The notes beneath the pieces were generated by a model. The model worked only from the letters and a program-made list of their open reading frames with translations. It had not been told where the DNA came from and did no database searches. A DNA stretch of 41,425 nt. Source: a virus. The position numbers and the translations under genes were made by a program. The DNA lies in IMG/VR virus record IMGVR_UViG_3300045284_000074, positions 1-41,425 of that record; one strand, written 5' to 3'. Shown here piece after piece: positions 12,578-21,135 of this stretch (positions within the stretch are counted from its first letter, which is position 1; every line of letters starts with the position of its first letter).

Positions 12578-12925
12578 ATGCCATTCGATTTACTGCCGGA
12601 ACGCGAGGCCGAGGATATCGTCCGCCTGCGGGTGGCGCGCGATGGGGTGGGGGCACACTGGTGCACCGGCAAGATCGGAATCGAGGACGATCCGCGGCAT
12701 TGCGCCGTAGGCTGGCTGCTGGTGGCGACGGACTGGGATCCGGGCGAGGCCACGCGGCTGGCGCTGGAATACGTCTACCCGGCCCTGCCGCCCACCGTGC
12801 AAGCCAAATACAACGGCCGCCTTGAGGCGATCTGGAAGTTCAACGACGGCGCCGACAAGAAACGCGTGCTGCGGCTGTTCAACGACGCGATCGCCCTGGC
12901 CGAAAAGGCCCATGCGCCTCGATGA
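12578..12925 (+). CDS. Hypothetical phage protein
   Basis: 115 residues with an excellent ribosome site (GGGGAGGGGGG, 4 bases before ATG). Sequence features are LRVARDGVGAHWCTGKIG, RHCAVGWLLVATDW and a helical C-terminus (KKRVLRLFNDAIALAEKAH). The HWC.G......C..GW pair of cysteines appears in phage proteins of unknown role that I have seen with this layout. Its end overlaps the sigma-like gene by 14 bases. Confidence 0.6.
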   Translation: MPFDLLPEREAEDIVRLRVARDGVGAHWCTGKIGIEDDPRHCAVGWLLVATDWDPGEATRLALEYVYPALPPTVQAKYNGRLEAIWKFNDGADKKRVLRLFNDAIALAEKAHAPR

Positions 12926-13838
12926 GCAGTCGTCCGCCCCGTGGGACTACGAACGGCAACTGATTGACCGCATAGCCATCCGCGAGGCGGTGCGGGATGT
13001 ACTGACGCAGCGGCAACGACGCATTCTGAGCGGTTACTACCACCGCGGCGAAACGCTGGACGATCTGGCACAACGCGAGAAAGTAAGCCGATCACGCGCG
13101 TTGCAACTGGTGCAGAATGCCGAACGCAAGCTGAAGACGCGCTTCGCCGGGCCGAAGATCACCCAGGCGGCGCCGCTCCAGACGACGGCACAGACGTTCC
13201 CGCCAGGCTTCGACAAGGCCGCCTTCCTCGCCCACATGCGCGGGCTCAAGGACTGGGAGTTCAACCGCAAGGCGCGCGAGTTCGAGCAAGAGCGCCGCCG
13301 CCTGGCCGAAATGCTGGAGGAGGAGCGCCGCAGCCGGGACTACGCCGAGAAGCTGACGGCCAAGGCCAAGGCGGCGCACCCCGTAGGCAAGATCACGCTT
13401 CCGGTGCAATATAAGGTCGTTGCGGCCCCGCCGGGCATCGCGCCCACCGCCTACCACTACCACGACGGCGGCACGGCCTTCCAAGGCACCTACTACACCC
13501 ACCCGCCGCCGCTGACGCACGCGGAGATGGTCACCAAGGCGGACTGGGCGCTGCGGCTGTTCCTGCTGTCCCGCCGCCCGACCACCGCGGGCGTTCCATG
13601 GCTCGGCAAATGGGCAACACGGGTGCAATACCCGCGCGACGGCGGCCAGATCGGCGAGGCCGTGGCGCAACTGGCTCGGGATATCCCGCCGAACGCGCTG
13701 CTCTCGGCGTTTCCGCTTGAGATCCCCGAGGGCGTCAAGGGCGCGATTGCCACCAATAGCTGGGCCAGCCTGCGGGTATTGGCCAGCAAGGACGACCTGC
13801 TGCTGTTCGTCGATGCCACCTGGGACGAAGGGCCGTGA
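12912..13838 (+). CDS. Sigma-70 region 4-like protein with a long C-terminal domain
   Basis: 308 residues from ATG 12912. Residues ~20-75 read IAIREAVRDVLTQRQRRILS, GYYHRGETLDDLAQREKVSR, SRALQLVQNAERKL, a good match to sigma-70 region 4 (the -35-recognition helix-turn-helix, L...R..VL..Y...G.TL.EIA...G.S..R..Q....A..KL). A charged coiled coil follows (REFEQERRRLAEMLEEERRS, ~115-140), then an unrecognised Tyr/Pro-rich C-terminal domain. No region 2 is present, so it cannot be a complete sigma factor; it may bind DNA or modify RNA polymerase. An in-frame extension upstream to 12822 lies over the previous gene. Confidence 0.6.
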   Translation: MRLDEQSSAPWDYERQLIDRIAIREAVRDVLTQRQRRILSGYYHRGETLDDLAQREKVSRSRALQLVQNAERKLKTRFAGPKITQAAPLQTTAQTFPPGFDKAAFLAHMRGLKDWEFNRKAREFEQERRRLAEMLEEERRSRDYAEKLTAKAKAAHPVGKITLPVQYKVVAAPPGIAPTAYHYHDGGTAFQGTYYTHPPPLTHAEMVTKADWALRLFLLSRRPTTAGVPWLGKWATRVQYPRDGGQIGEAVAQLARDIPPNALLSAFPLEIPEGVKGAIATNSWASLRVLASKDDLLLFVDATWDEGP

Positions 13839-13844
13839 CATGCG

Positions 13845-14222
13845 ATGGAGCAGCCGCCGCCAGAACATAGACCGCGCAACTGGCTGACGCTCGGCGTGCT
13901 CGGCGCCGCCGGCGGCGTTGCCGTCTACGTCTTCACCATCGGCAACGAAATTGGCACGATGAGGCAACAGACCGCGAGCCAGGAAATTCGCATCACGGCG
14001 CTGGAAACGCACGGGTCAGGCCCAGTGCAGACCGCCAACGCCAAGGTCGATGCCGTCATCGCACGGGCCGACCGGATACTCACCGAGTTGCTGAACATGC
14101 AGCAGCGCATTGCCGACATCCAGGCCACCCAGCAAGCCCAAGCGGTGGCAATCGCCCGCCTGCAGCAGGACATGACCACGCGCCGGCAACTGCCGGACCC
14201 ACCAACCAACGGGGAACGATAA
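13845..14222 (+). CDS. Membrane-anchored coiled-coil protein
   Basis: 125 residues. One transmembrane segment at ~13-33 (WLTLGVLGAAGGVAVYVFTI), then a long coiled coil (~35-112) with QEIRITALETHG and MQQRIADIQATQQAQAVAIA. N-in, C-out topology with a periplasmic coiled coil resembles inner-membrane spanins and XhlA-like proteins, so a lysis role is possible, though no outer-membrane partner was identified. Its stop overlaps the start of the PEP-CTERM gene (TAATG). Confidence 0.6.
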   Translation: MEQPPPEHRPRNWLTLGVLGAAGGVAVYVFTIGNEIGTMRQQTASQEIRITALETHGSGPVQTANAKVDAVIARADRILTELLNMQQRIADIQATQQAQAVAIARLQQDMTTRRQLPDPPTNGER

Positions 14223-14959
14223 TGCGCCATTACCTCGGCATTGGCATGATCGCGTCGGCCGCATTCAGCGCCGCCATCGCCCTCTCGCCGCATCCGGCCC
14301 ATGCAACGCTGCAACTCGCGGCGGACTTCGGCGGCACCACGTTCCTCTGCGTCGATAACGCCGCCTGCGATACCAACCTGTCCACTGGCACCATCCAGAT
14401 CGCCGACCAAACGATTGGCGGGGTGACGGTGAACGGGTCCATCCAGGGGTCGGTGGGGACGCCCGCCAACCCGAGCACGCAAGATATCCTCAACACTAGC
14501 AGCCTGTCGGCGATCAATACGCTCGGCGTGGCTGTGGGGTATACCGTCACCGTCTCGGATACCAATTTCGCGGCGCCGGTCGGGCAATTCAGCCTGTCAG
14601 GGTCGGGCGTCTTCGAGAACGCGGTCGGCTCCACCGCCCTGATGCGCTGGTGGGCCGATACCGCCAACAGCCAGGGCGCGGACGCAGTGGGCGACACGCC
14701 GGGCACGCTGCTCGATAGCTTCTCGTCCACGGCCACGCTGATCGCCGACAGCTACAGCCACAGCAGCAGCGGCCCGTTCGTCGCCACATCCCCGTTCTCA
14801 ATGACCGAGCAGATTACCGGCACCATCGCCGCTAACGGCACGCTGCTCAATCGCGGCCAGACCGAAATCCTGTCCCCGGTGCCGGAACCGGCATCCATGG
14901 CGCTGCTGGGCGCCGGGCTGGTCGGCATGGCCATGGTCCGCAGGAGGTCGCGGCGCTAA
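14222..14959 (+). CDS. Secreted PEP-CTERM sorting-signal protein
   Basis: 245 residues. An N-terminal signal peptide (MRHYLGIGMIASAAFSAAIA with a probable cut after AHA near residue 28) leads to a Ser/Thr/Gly/Ala-rich beta-type body with one Cys pair (FLCVDNAACD). The C-terminus carries SPVPEPASMALLGAGLVG followed by MAMVRRRSRR: the PEP motif, a hydrophobic segment and an arginine cluster that define PEP-CTERM substrates of the exosortase system. Host exosortase would cleave and anchor or export it. Such proteins are bacterial surface or matrix proteins; finding one between terminase and portal is unusual. It may alter the infected cell surface, or be a host-derived cargo gene. GGGGAA precedes the ATG. 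Confidence 0.85.
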   Translation: MRHYLGIGMIASAAFSAAIALSPHPAHATLQLAADFGGTTFLCVDNAACDTNLSTGTIQIADQTIGGVTVNGSIQGSVGTPANPSTQDILNTSSLSAINTLGVAVGYTVTVSDTNFAAPVGQFSLSGSGVFENAVGSTALMRWWADTANSQGADAVGDTPGTLLDSFSSTATLIADSYSHSSSGPFVATSPFSMTEQITGTIAANGTLLNRGQTEILSPVPEPASMALLGAGLVGMAMVRRRSRR

Positions 14960-14961
14960 CC

Positions 14962-17175
14962 ATGCCCAAGCCAAAAGCCGCAGACGAGAAGATCCTGCGC
15001 GAGGCGAAGGCCCGCTTCGAGCGCTGTCAGAGCTGGGAGTCAGCTTGGAGGGATAGAGCAAAGTTCGATATAAAATTCGCAAATGGAGACGCTTTAAATA
15101 ATGGTCAGTGGGACAGCAATGTCCGCCAGGAGCGCGGCGCGAGGCCGTGTCTGACGTACAACCAGGTGCGGACCCATAATCTCCATATTATTAACGATGC
15201 GCGACAGAACAAGGCGCAGATCAAGGTAACGCCTACGGGCGGACGGGCCTCCTACGAGTCCGCCCAGATCTTCAGCGGCATCATCCGCCGCATTGAATAC
15301 CAGTCCAAAGCGGTCGATGCCTACAGCACGGCGATATATCATCAGGTGGAATCCGGCATCGGGTATGTGCGCGTCGAAACCGACTATGTGGATCAAAATT
15401 CGTTCGATCTGGACCTGTTCGTGCGCCGCATCGCCGACCCGTTCACCATCTACTGCGATCCCGACGCGAAAGAATACGACAAGGCGGACATGAACTTCTG
15501 CTTCGTGTTCGAGGATGTGCCAAGGGATCGCTACGAGGAGGAATACGGCAAGGAAGACAGCCCCGCGCCCACCACCTTCGACAATACCGACAACTGGAAC
15601 GACAAGGACCACGTCCGCATCGCCGAATACTGGCGCCGCAACATCAGCGACGACACCATCCACCTGATGCAGGACGGGACGACGGTGCGGGATAGCGAAA
15701 TCCCGGCCGAGGTGCGGGAGCAGATCACACCGTTTATCGTCAAGAGCCGCAAAGTCGCCGAGCCGGAAATCGAGTGGTTCAAGCTGGCGGGAAACAAGAT
15801 CATCGACCGTGAGGAATGGCCGGGGAAATACATCCCGATCGTGCCGTTTCTCGGCGAGGAGCTGGTGATCGACAACGAAATGGACCGCAAGGGCCACACG
15901 CGGTCACAGATCGACGCCCAGCGCATTTACAACTACTGGGCCAGCGCGGCGGTGGAACAGGTAGCACTCCAGACCAAGACGCCGTACGTCGCCACCGCCG
16001 CGGCCATCCAGGGCCACGAAGAACAGTGGATCACGGCCAACATCAAGAACTGGAGTGTGCTGCTCTACAACGGCGTGGACGAGACCGGCGCCCCGATCGC
16101 CCCGCCGGCCCGTGAACCGCCTCCGCAGATGGCGCAGGCATACGTGACCGGCATGCAGATCGCCCGCGAGGATCTCCGCGCCGTCACCGGCCAATACCAG
16201 GCCGAACAGGGCATGCCGAGCAACGAACGGTCAGGCATCGCCATTCAGCAGAGGCAACGTCAATCCGAAACCGCAACCTACCACTACGTCGATAACCAAG
16301 CCAAGGGCATCAGGCAGGTTGGCCGCATTCTGCTCGATCTGATCCCCAAGATTTACGACGTGCAGCGGGTGGTGATGACCTTGGGTGAGGATGGCAGCGA
16401 GGCGAAAGTGCTGGTGGCACCCGATGCGCCAGAAGCTCACCAGGCGATCGGACAGGGGCCTGACGGGCAGCCGCAGACGCTGACGCAGGGCGATGCCCAG
16501 CAGCAGATGCAAGACCCGGACAAGCCGGACCCGACGATCATATTCAACCCGAACGTGGGTCTTTACGACGTCGAGGCCGATGTCGGCCCGAGCTACGGCA
16601 CCCAGCGCCAGGAGGCGGCAAACGCCTTCAGCCAGATCATGGCGCAGAACCCGGCGGCGTTTCAGATCGTCGGTGACTTCTGGGCGAAGAACAGCGATTT
16701 CCCCGGCGCTGACGAACTCGCTGACCGGCTCAAGCGCGGGCTGCCGCCGATGTACAAGGCCGACGCGCCCGATCCGCAGGTCGTGGCGATCACCCAGCAG
16801 GCACAACAGACGCAACAGCACGCGCAACAGCTTCTCGGGCAGGCCGATCAGGAGATACAGACGCTCAAGCAGCAGGTTGCGGTGTTGCAGGCACAGGCCA
16901 AGGACAAGAGCGCCGAGATTGCGGTCAAGGACTACAGCGCCGAAACGGACAGGCTCAAAGCCGTGGGCAGCATCGACCCGCTATCGCTGCAAATCATCGT
17001 CCGTCAGATGGTGCAGGACATGCTCCAGACTGAACTGGAGCCGGCGCTGCACGCTCACGCCGAGATGGAGGGGCAACTGGCGCAACGCATGGCCCCGCCA
17101 CAGCCGATGAACGGTGAGGGCGCACCTAACGGGCAGGCACCAGCCCCAGCACAGCCCCCAGGACCGATGCAATGA
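14962..17175 (+). CDS. P22-like portal protein
   Basis: 737 residues, close to the P22 portal (725). The N-terminal half contains QNKAQIKVTPTGG, VESGIGYVRVETDYVDQ, DPFTIYCDPDAKEYDKADM and AEYWRRN, typical of P22-type portals. The C-terminal third is Gln-rich helix (TQQAQQTQQHAQQLLGQADQ) matching the portal barrel. A dodecamer at the head vertex conducts DNA and docks the terminase and tail. It follows the PEP-CTERM gene by two bases and is coupled by ATGA to the next small gene. Confidence 0.95.
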   Translation: MPKPKAADEKILREAKARFERCQSWESAWRDRAKFDIKFANGDALNNGQWDSNVRQERGARPCLTYNQVRTHNLHIINDARQNKAQIKVTPTGGRASYESAQIFSGIIRRIEYQSKAVDAYSTAIYHQVESGIGYVRVETDYVDQNSFDLDLFVRRIADPFTIYCDPDAKEYDKADMNFCFVFEDVPRDRYEEEYGKEDSPAPTTFDNTDNWNDKDHVRIAEYWRRNISDDTIHLMQDGTTVRDSEIPAEVREQITPFIVKSRKVAEPEIEWFKLAGNKIIDREEWPGKYIPIVPFLGEELVIDNEMDRKGHTRSQIDAQRIYNYWASAAVEQVALQTKTPYVATAAAIQGHEEQWITANIKNWSVLLYNGVDETGAPIAPPAREPPPQMAQAYVTGMQIAREDLRAVTGQYQAEQGMPSNERSGIAIQQRQRQSETATYHYVDNQAKGIRQVGRILLDLIPKIYDVQRVVMTLGEDGSEAKVLVAPDAPEAHQAIGQGPDGQPQTLTQGDAQQQMQDPDKPDPTIIFNPNVGLYDVEADVGPSYGTQRQEAANAFSQIMAQNPAAFQIVGDFWAKNSDFPGADELADRLKRGLPPMYKADAPDPQVVAITQQAQQTQQHAQQLLGQADQEIQTLKQQVAVLQAQAKDKSAEIAVKDYSAETDRLKAVGSIDPLSLQIIVRQMVQDMLQTELEPALHAHAEMEGQLAQRMAPPQPMNGEGAPNGQAPAPAQPPGPMQ

Positions 17176-17429
17176 GCCACAGCAATGCCCTGCAAATGCC
17201 GGTCGCAGCCGCCTATGCGGACAACCCGCTCGCGGGCGGCGTCCAGCCGGTCGCCCTGCAAGGCCAGCCCGGTTCCTGGCAATGGCACATCGAGCCGCTG
17301 GGCAATGAATACCGTATCTTCGGCAGTCCGCCGGAAAGCGACAAGTTTCAACTGATGGGCCGCGAAGGATCGCAGGAACAGGCGCTCAAACGGCTTGAGA
17401 TGCTCAAAACCCTGCTTGGTGGCCCATGA
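17172..17429 (+). CDS. Hypothetical small protein after the portal
   Basis: 85 residues, coupled by ATGA to the portal gene. The body SWQWHIEPLGNEYRIFGSPP, then SQEQALKRLEMLKTLL, suggests a small alpha/beta domain. Not recognised. Position between portal and scaffold suggests head assembly, an inference only. Confidence 0.55.
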   Translation: MSHSNALQMPVAAAYADNPLAGGVQPVALQGQPGSWQWHIEPLGNEYRIFGSPPESDKFQLMGREGSQEQALKRLEMLKTLLGGP

Positions 17430-17593
17430 GCGACAACGTCGCCGAACTCCTCGCCGAGATCACCCGCCTGCGCGCCCGCGTGGCCGAGTTGGAGGCCGAA
17501 CTGGCCACCATGCGCGGCAGCCTGGCGCCCCACCCGGCCGACGATGAGCCGGGCAACTACACGCACGACGTAGCACCTAGCGCCCCGCGCTAA
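17426..17593 (+). CDS. Small coiled-coil protein
   Basis: 55 residues. MSDNVAELLAEITRLRARVA, then ELEAELATMRGSL, is a clean leucine-heptad coiled coil, followed by an acidic, proline-rich tail. ATGA coupling at 17426 and a 14-base gap with GAGG to the scaffold gene support it as a real gene. Function unknown; possibly a helper of head assembly. Confidence 0.55.
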   Translation: MSDNVAELLAEITRLRARVAELEAELATMRGSLAPHPADDEPGNYTHDVAPSAPR

Positions 17594-17607
17594 CCTAGAG
17601 GCAACCC

Positions 17608-18369
17608 ATGAGCGACCAGCCCAACCCATCGCCCCCCGGCGAAGGCGAACCCGCGCCCGCAACGGAGCCGACACCAGCCCCCGATTCCGGACAACCGGCA
17701 CCTTCCCCGGAAACGCCCGAGCAAACGCCGGAACAGGCGGCAGAGGCCAAATCCCGCGGCGACCGACGCTTTGCGGAACTCACGGCAAAGCTGTCCGCCA
17801 GGGAACGCGAGTTCGCCCGCGTCAACGAGGAAAACGAACGCCTGCGCCGCATCGCCCAACAGGTGCCGCAGCAGCAACAGGACAATCCCGAGGCACGCTA
17901 TCAGCAGGAACGCGCGCAGATCGAGGCCGCAGCCGAGGCACGGGCAGAGGCCAAGCTGTTGCAGCGGCGCTTCCACGAGGAAGGCAACGCGCAATATCCC
18001 GACTGGCCGCAGAAGACCCGCGAACTGATCGACATGGGCGCCGATCCCGGCATTGCCTCGCTGCTCGTCAACATGCCAGGCGGCGTCCGCGTTACCGCCG
18101 CCCTCGCCGACGATCCCGCCGCCGTCCAGCGCATCGCCAGCATCCAGACGCTGGAGGGACGCGCCGTCGCACTGGGCAAATACGCCGCCCAGATCGAGGA
18201 CGGAGCGGGCAGAGCCGTGCATACCCCACGCCCGGTGACCAGCGCTCCGCCGCCTATCCGCACCGTCACCGGGCGGGCTAACCCGCAGTTCAACGAATAC
18301 GCCGCCGACGGCCAGACGCTGGTGGACAAATACATGAAGGACGACCTGGCACGCCGCCAGCGCCACTGA
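17608..18369 (+). CDS. Scaffolding protein
   Basis: 253 residues placed between portal and coat, as P22 gp8. The start is proline/glutamate-rich and disordered, the middle is coiled-coil helix (RFAELTAKLSAREREFARVN, ENERLRRIAQQ, EARAEAKLLQRRFHEEG) and the C-terminus is basic (KYMKDDLARRQRH), as expected for a coat-binding helix. Low complexity plus position is the basis of the call. GAGGCAACCC before the ATG gives a good start. Confidence 0.8.
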   Translation: MSDQPNPSPPGEGEPAPATEPTPAPDSGQPAPSPETPEQTPEQAAEAKSRGDRRFAELTAKLSAREREFARVNEENERLRRIAQQVPQQQQDNPEARYQQERAQIEAAAEARAEAKLLQRRFHEEGNAQYPDWPQKTRELIDMGADPGIASLLVNMPGGVRVTAALADDPAAVQRIASIQTLEGRAVALGKYAAQIEDGAGRAVHTPRPVTSAPPPIRTVTGRANPQFNEYAADGQTLVDKYMKDDLARRQRH

Positions 18370-18457
18370 ACACGCCCACCCCGCCGCGGCCGGGTAATGC
18401 CGCTGTGCCTACCGCCCAAGGTCGTCGCGCCCGACCCTAACCCGCGCTGCGCCGTGC

Positions 18458-19120
18458 CTATTCCTGGGAGGCTCGCCTTGCAGCGTGATAGGCCCGCATC
18501 TTCGCGGCTTGCCGCTCTTTCGCTTCAGGGTCTTTCCAGCGTGACGCTCGGCGGGCCTCCAACTTCTTTCGCCGCTCGGGATCTGCCCAGAGTTCTTTCA
18601 TCCGCTGGGCATGCTCGGCGCTCTGTTCTGGGGATTTGGTGCTAGGCATCCCTTTATAGAAGCCGTTGCCCTGCTCCAGCCCTTTCAGCATTGCCGCGCG
18701 CTGTTCCGGATCTTTCCAGCGATTTTTCGTGTGCTGGCGCATGTTCTCGCGCTGTTCGTCGGTCTTGCCGCGATGGCGGTTCTGTTCCGACAGCATCAAC
18801 CGCAACTCGGGCGGCAGCACGAAACGCTCATTCAATAGATCGGCTTTCACCTCGTTGTAGGAGCCGATTTTAGCGATCCACTCCAGTTCGGACCGTTTGG
18901 CTACGGCTGGGGCGGCATCTACCAAGACCGCGAGAATGATCGGCGCGAATGCGGTCTTGCCGTATCGGTTCCAGGCAGCTTGCAGGCCCGGATTCCGGTG
19001 CTGGCCTAGCTCCAGTTGGTGCCGATGCTCTGGCCAACGGCTCTCGATGCGGGTGGTGCAGCCGACATAGGCATTTCCCGAACGGCGGTGAATGACCGCA
19101 TAGACGTAATACGTTTTCAT
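18458..19120 (-). CDS. GIY-YIG homing endonuclease inserted between scaffold and coat
   Basis: 220 residues from ATG 19120, on the opposite strand to all neighbours. The nuclease domain opens MKTYYVYAVIHRRSGNAYVG (GIY-YIG core as YVYAV and AYVG), with R28 and a later acidic residue. A segment of basic helical repeats follows (MRQHTKNRWKDPEQRAAMLK, ERRKKLEARRASRWKDPEAK), the NUMOD3-type DNA-binding motifs of homing enzymes. An in-frame extension to 19267 is not needed. Reverse orientation and insertion in the late operon mark it as a mobile intruder. Confidence 0.9.
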   Translation of the reverse strand: MKTYYVYAVIHRRSGNAYVGCTTRIESRWPEHRHQLELGQHRNPGLQAAWNRYGKTAFAPIILAVLVDAAPAVAKRSELEWIAKIGSYNEVKADLLNERFVLPPELRLMLSEQNRHRGKTDEQRENMRQHTKNRWKDPEQRAAMLKGLEQGNGFYKGMPSTKSPEQSAEHAQRMKELWADPERRKKLEARRASRWKDPEAKERQAAKMRAYHAARRASQE

Positions 19121-19334
19121 ACTGTTCGTATAGCCGAAACCGTCGCGGTCGGTCAATCCGCTGTGTCTCCGCTTATCCTGTCGCGTCCAGGCAATGGCGC
19201 TGTGGATATGCCGACCGATGTGATTGCGGCTTTGAGTTTCGTCACACCGGGTTTCTGACGATCCCAAGAACTTACGGGTGCGGGATCTTTGGTTTCCCTA
19301 GGCGATATTTCGCCTATAGTGTGAGTAACTCAAA
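19121..19334. promoter_or_regulatory. Leader between the GIY-YIG gene and the coat gene, with a hairpin
   Basis: 214 bases without a gene. TAGGCGA-TATT-TCGCCTA (19299-19316) is a perfect 7-base-pair hairpin 18 bases before the coat ATG. It could be an operator, or an RNA structure protecting or controlling coat mRNA. TATAGT (19315-19320) resembles a -10 box but no good -35 was seen. The upstream part shows nothing recognisable; it may also hold the promoter for the leftward endonuclease gene. Confidence 0.4.
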
Positions 19335-20522
19335 ATGCCAGCCACCAATACTTTGTTGACTATAAATATGATTACGGCAAAGGCGCTAGCTATTCTCCAT
19401 CAGAAGTGTAACTTCATCGGCGCCATCAACAGACAATATGATGATTCCTTCGCTAACTCCGGCGCCAAGATCGGCACTACTCTCCGCATCCGGCTCCCGG
19501 TGCAGTACACCACCAGCACCACCCCGGCGCTGTCGCTCCAGAACACGGTGGAAACATCCGTCAGCCTGCCGATCACGAACCAGTACCATGTGGACTTCTC
19601 GTTCTCGTCCGCCGAACTGACGCTCACCATCGATGAGTTCTCGGTCCGCTATATCGAGCCGGCCATCGCCCAGCTCGCAGCCTCCATCGAGGCCGCAACC
19701 ATCAACATGATGTGGCCGACCGTCTGGAACCAGGTCGGCACGGCAGCCGCCGCGATGCCGTTCAAGACCGTATTGCAGGCCCGCAAGCTGCTGCTCGATA
19801 ACCTGACGCCGCAGAGCAAACAGTGGTTGTTGCGTATTAACACCCAAGACAACGTCGATCTCGTTGACGTCACGAAAGGATTGTTCCAAGCCTCGACGCA
19901 GATCGCCAAGCAATACACCGATGGCGTGATGGGGCTGTCTGCTGGGTTTGAATGGGCGGAGAACACCCATCTCACCACCCAGACGCGCGGCGCGGAATCC
20001 GGCTATCTGGTGTCGCCAGCATCGCAAACCGGCAGCACATTGGCGGTGATCACCGGCACGGGCGCGGGAAATGCCGGCGACGTCTTTACCATCACGGGCG
20101 TCTATCGCGTTCACCCGGAAACCAAGATCAACACCGGCGTGCTCCAGCAGTTCGTGCTGACGGCGGCATACACTGGCGGCGCGGGCAACATGGCGATCGC
20201 ACCGGCAATCGTCACGTCCGGCCCGACCCAGAATGTAAGTAATAGCCCAGCTTTGAACGCGCCGATCACGTTCGCCAACACGGCGTCCGTCGCCACCGGC
20301 CTGTCGCTCGCCTTCCACCCGGATGCGTTCACCTTCGCCACCGCCGACCTCGTGATGCCCGGAGGCGTGGACATGGCCTCGCGGGTCGTCAAGGACGGCA
20401 TCTCGATGCGCGCCGTACGGCAATACAGTATCAGCGACGACACCTTCCCCATCCGCATCGATGTGCTCTGGGGAGCCGTTGCACTTCGGCCACAGTTGGC
20501 AGTTCGGCTTGTGGCCAATTAG
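19335..20522 (+). CDS. P22-like major coat protein
   Basis: 395 residues (P22 coat is 430). Starts MPATNTLLTINMITAKALAI, with early blocks KIGTTLRIRLPVQYT and SLPITNQYHVDFSFSSAELT, then a Thr/Gly-rich insertion-like middle (GTGAGNAGDVFTITGVYRVH) and an end ISMRAVRQYSISDDTFPIRI. This is the P22 gp5 family arrangement, an HK97-type fold with a telokin-like I-domain. It builds the icosahedral shell. The start lacks a strong ribosome site, which is odd for such an abundant protein and may reflect the upstream insertion. Confidence 0.9.
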   Translation: MPATNTLLTINMITAKALAILHQKCNFIGAINRQYDDSFANSGAKIGTTLRIRLPVQYTTSTTPALSLQNTVETSVSLPITNQYHVDFSFSSAELTLTIDEFSVRYIEPAIAQLAASIEAATINMMWPTVWNQVGTAAAAMPFKTVLQARKLLLDNLTPQSKQWLLRINTQDNVDLVDVTKGLFQASTQIAKQYTDGVMGLSAGFEWAENTHLTTQTRGAESGYLVSPASQTGSTLAVITGTGAGNAGDVFTITGVYRVHPETKINTGVLQQFVLTAAYTGGAGNMAIAPAIVTSGPTQNVSNSPALNAPITFANTASVATGLSLAFHPDAFTFATADLVMPGGVDMASRVVKDGISMRAVRQYSISDDTFPIRIDVLWGAVALRPQLAVRLVAN

Positions 20523-20531
20523 GAGCGCATC

Positions 20532-21023
20532 ATGGCAATCAAACCAAACGACGAGGGGGCCTCGAAAGAGGCTCCCGACCCCAAGGACATCCCCACCATC
20601 GCGCCCCGGATCTTCTCGGATCGCGGCCCACAGGATAACGTCGCCGGCGGCGGCTACTCGGCCGGAAACCAACTGTTCGATCCGTCAATCGCCGCCATGG
20701 GTGGGGGACGCTCATACGCGAGCGCGCTCACCGCTCGGGCCGGGGGCGGCAGGCCAAACGCCACCAAGGTAACGGCAGCCGTCAATCGTATCACCGTCTG
20801 CGCCACGGCGGCTGATAGCGTCTCGATCCCGCCCGCGGTCGGGGGCCAGGTGATCTACGTGGTGAACAACGGCGCATCGGCCTGCCAGGTCTTCGCGGAC
20901 CCCAGCACCAGCGACACGATCAACGGCATTGCCGCCGCCACCGGGGTCAGCCTGGCAGCCGCGAAATCCGCCACCTTCGCCTCCCCAGGACCGGGCATCT
21001 GGTACTGGAACCTCTCAGCCTAA
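20532..21023 (+). CDS. Head decoration-like protein
   Basis: 163 residues with AGGAGC before the ATG. The N-terminal 70 residues are Gly/Pro-rich and disordered. The C-terminal part reads KVTAAVNRITVCATAADSVS, IPPAVGGQVIYVVNNGASAC, QVFADPSTSDTINGIAA, then a closing YWNLSA. This is a beta-domain that I recognise from proteins encoded beside phage coat genes. Probably binds the capsid surface or a fibre base; the role is inferred from position. Confidence 0.55.
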   Translation: MAIKPNDEGASKEAPDPKDIPTIAPRIFSDRGPQDNVAGGGYSAGNQLFDPSIAAMGGGRSYASALTARAGGGRPNATKVTAAVNRITVCATAADSVSIPPAVGGQVIYVVNNGASACQVFADPSTSDTINGIAAATGVSLAAAKSATFASPGPGIWYWNLSA

Positions 21024-21080
21024 CCGCCTCCTGCCGGGACCGGGCACATCCCTCCTCCCCCGCCCGAAGCCATGCGTGTA

Positions 21081-21117
21081 GCCCCCGAGCGCAGTCCCGA
21101 GCCAGACGATCGGGGGC
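21081..21117 (+). terminator. GC-rich inverted repeat in a 112-base intergenic gap
   Basis: GCCCCCGA (21081-21088) pairs with TCGGGGGC (21110-21117) with a 21-base loop. It lies between the decoration-like gene and the 21136 gene. No T-run follows, so it may slow transcription, stabilise the upstream coat transcript or be an RNA-processing signal. Terminator is only one reading. Confidence 0.3.
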
Positions 21118-21135
21118 AACTTCATAGGTGCATGA

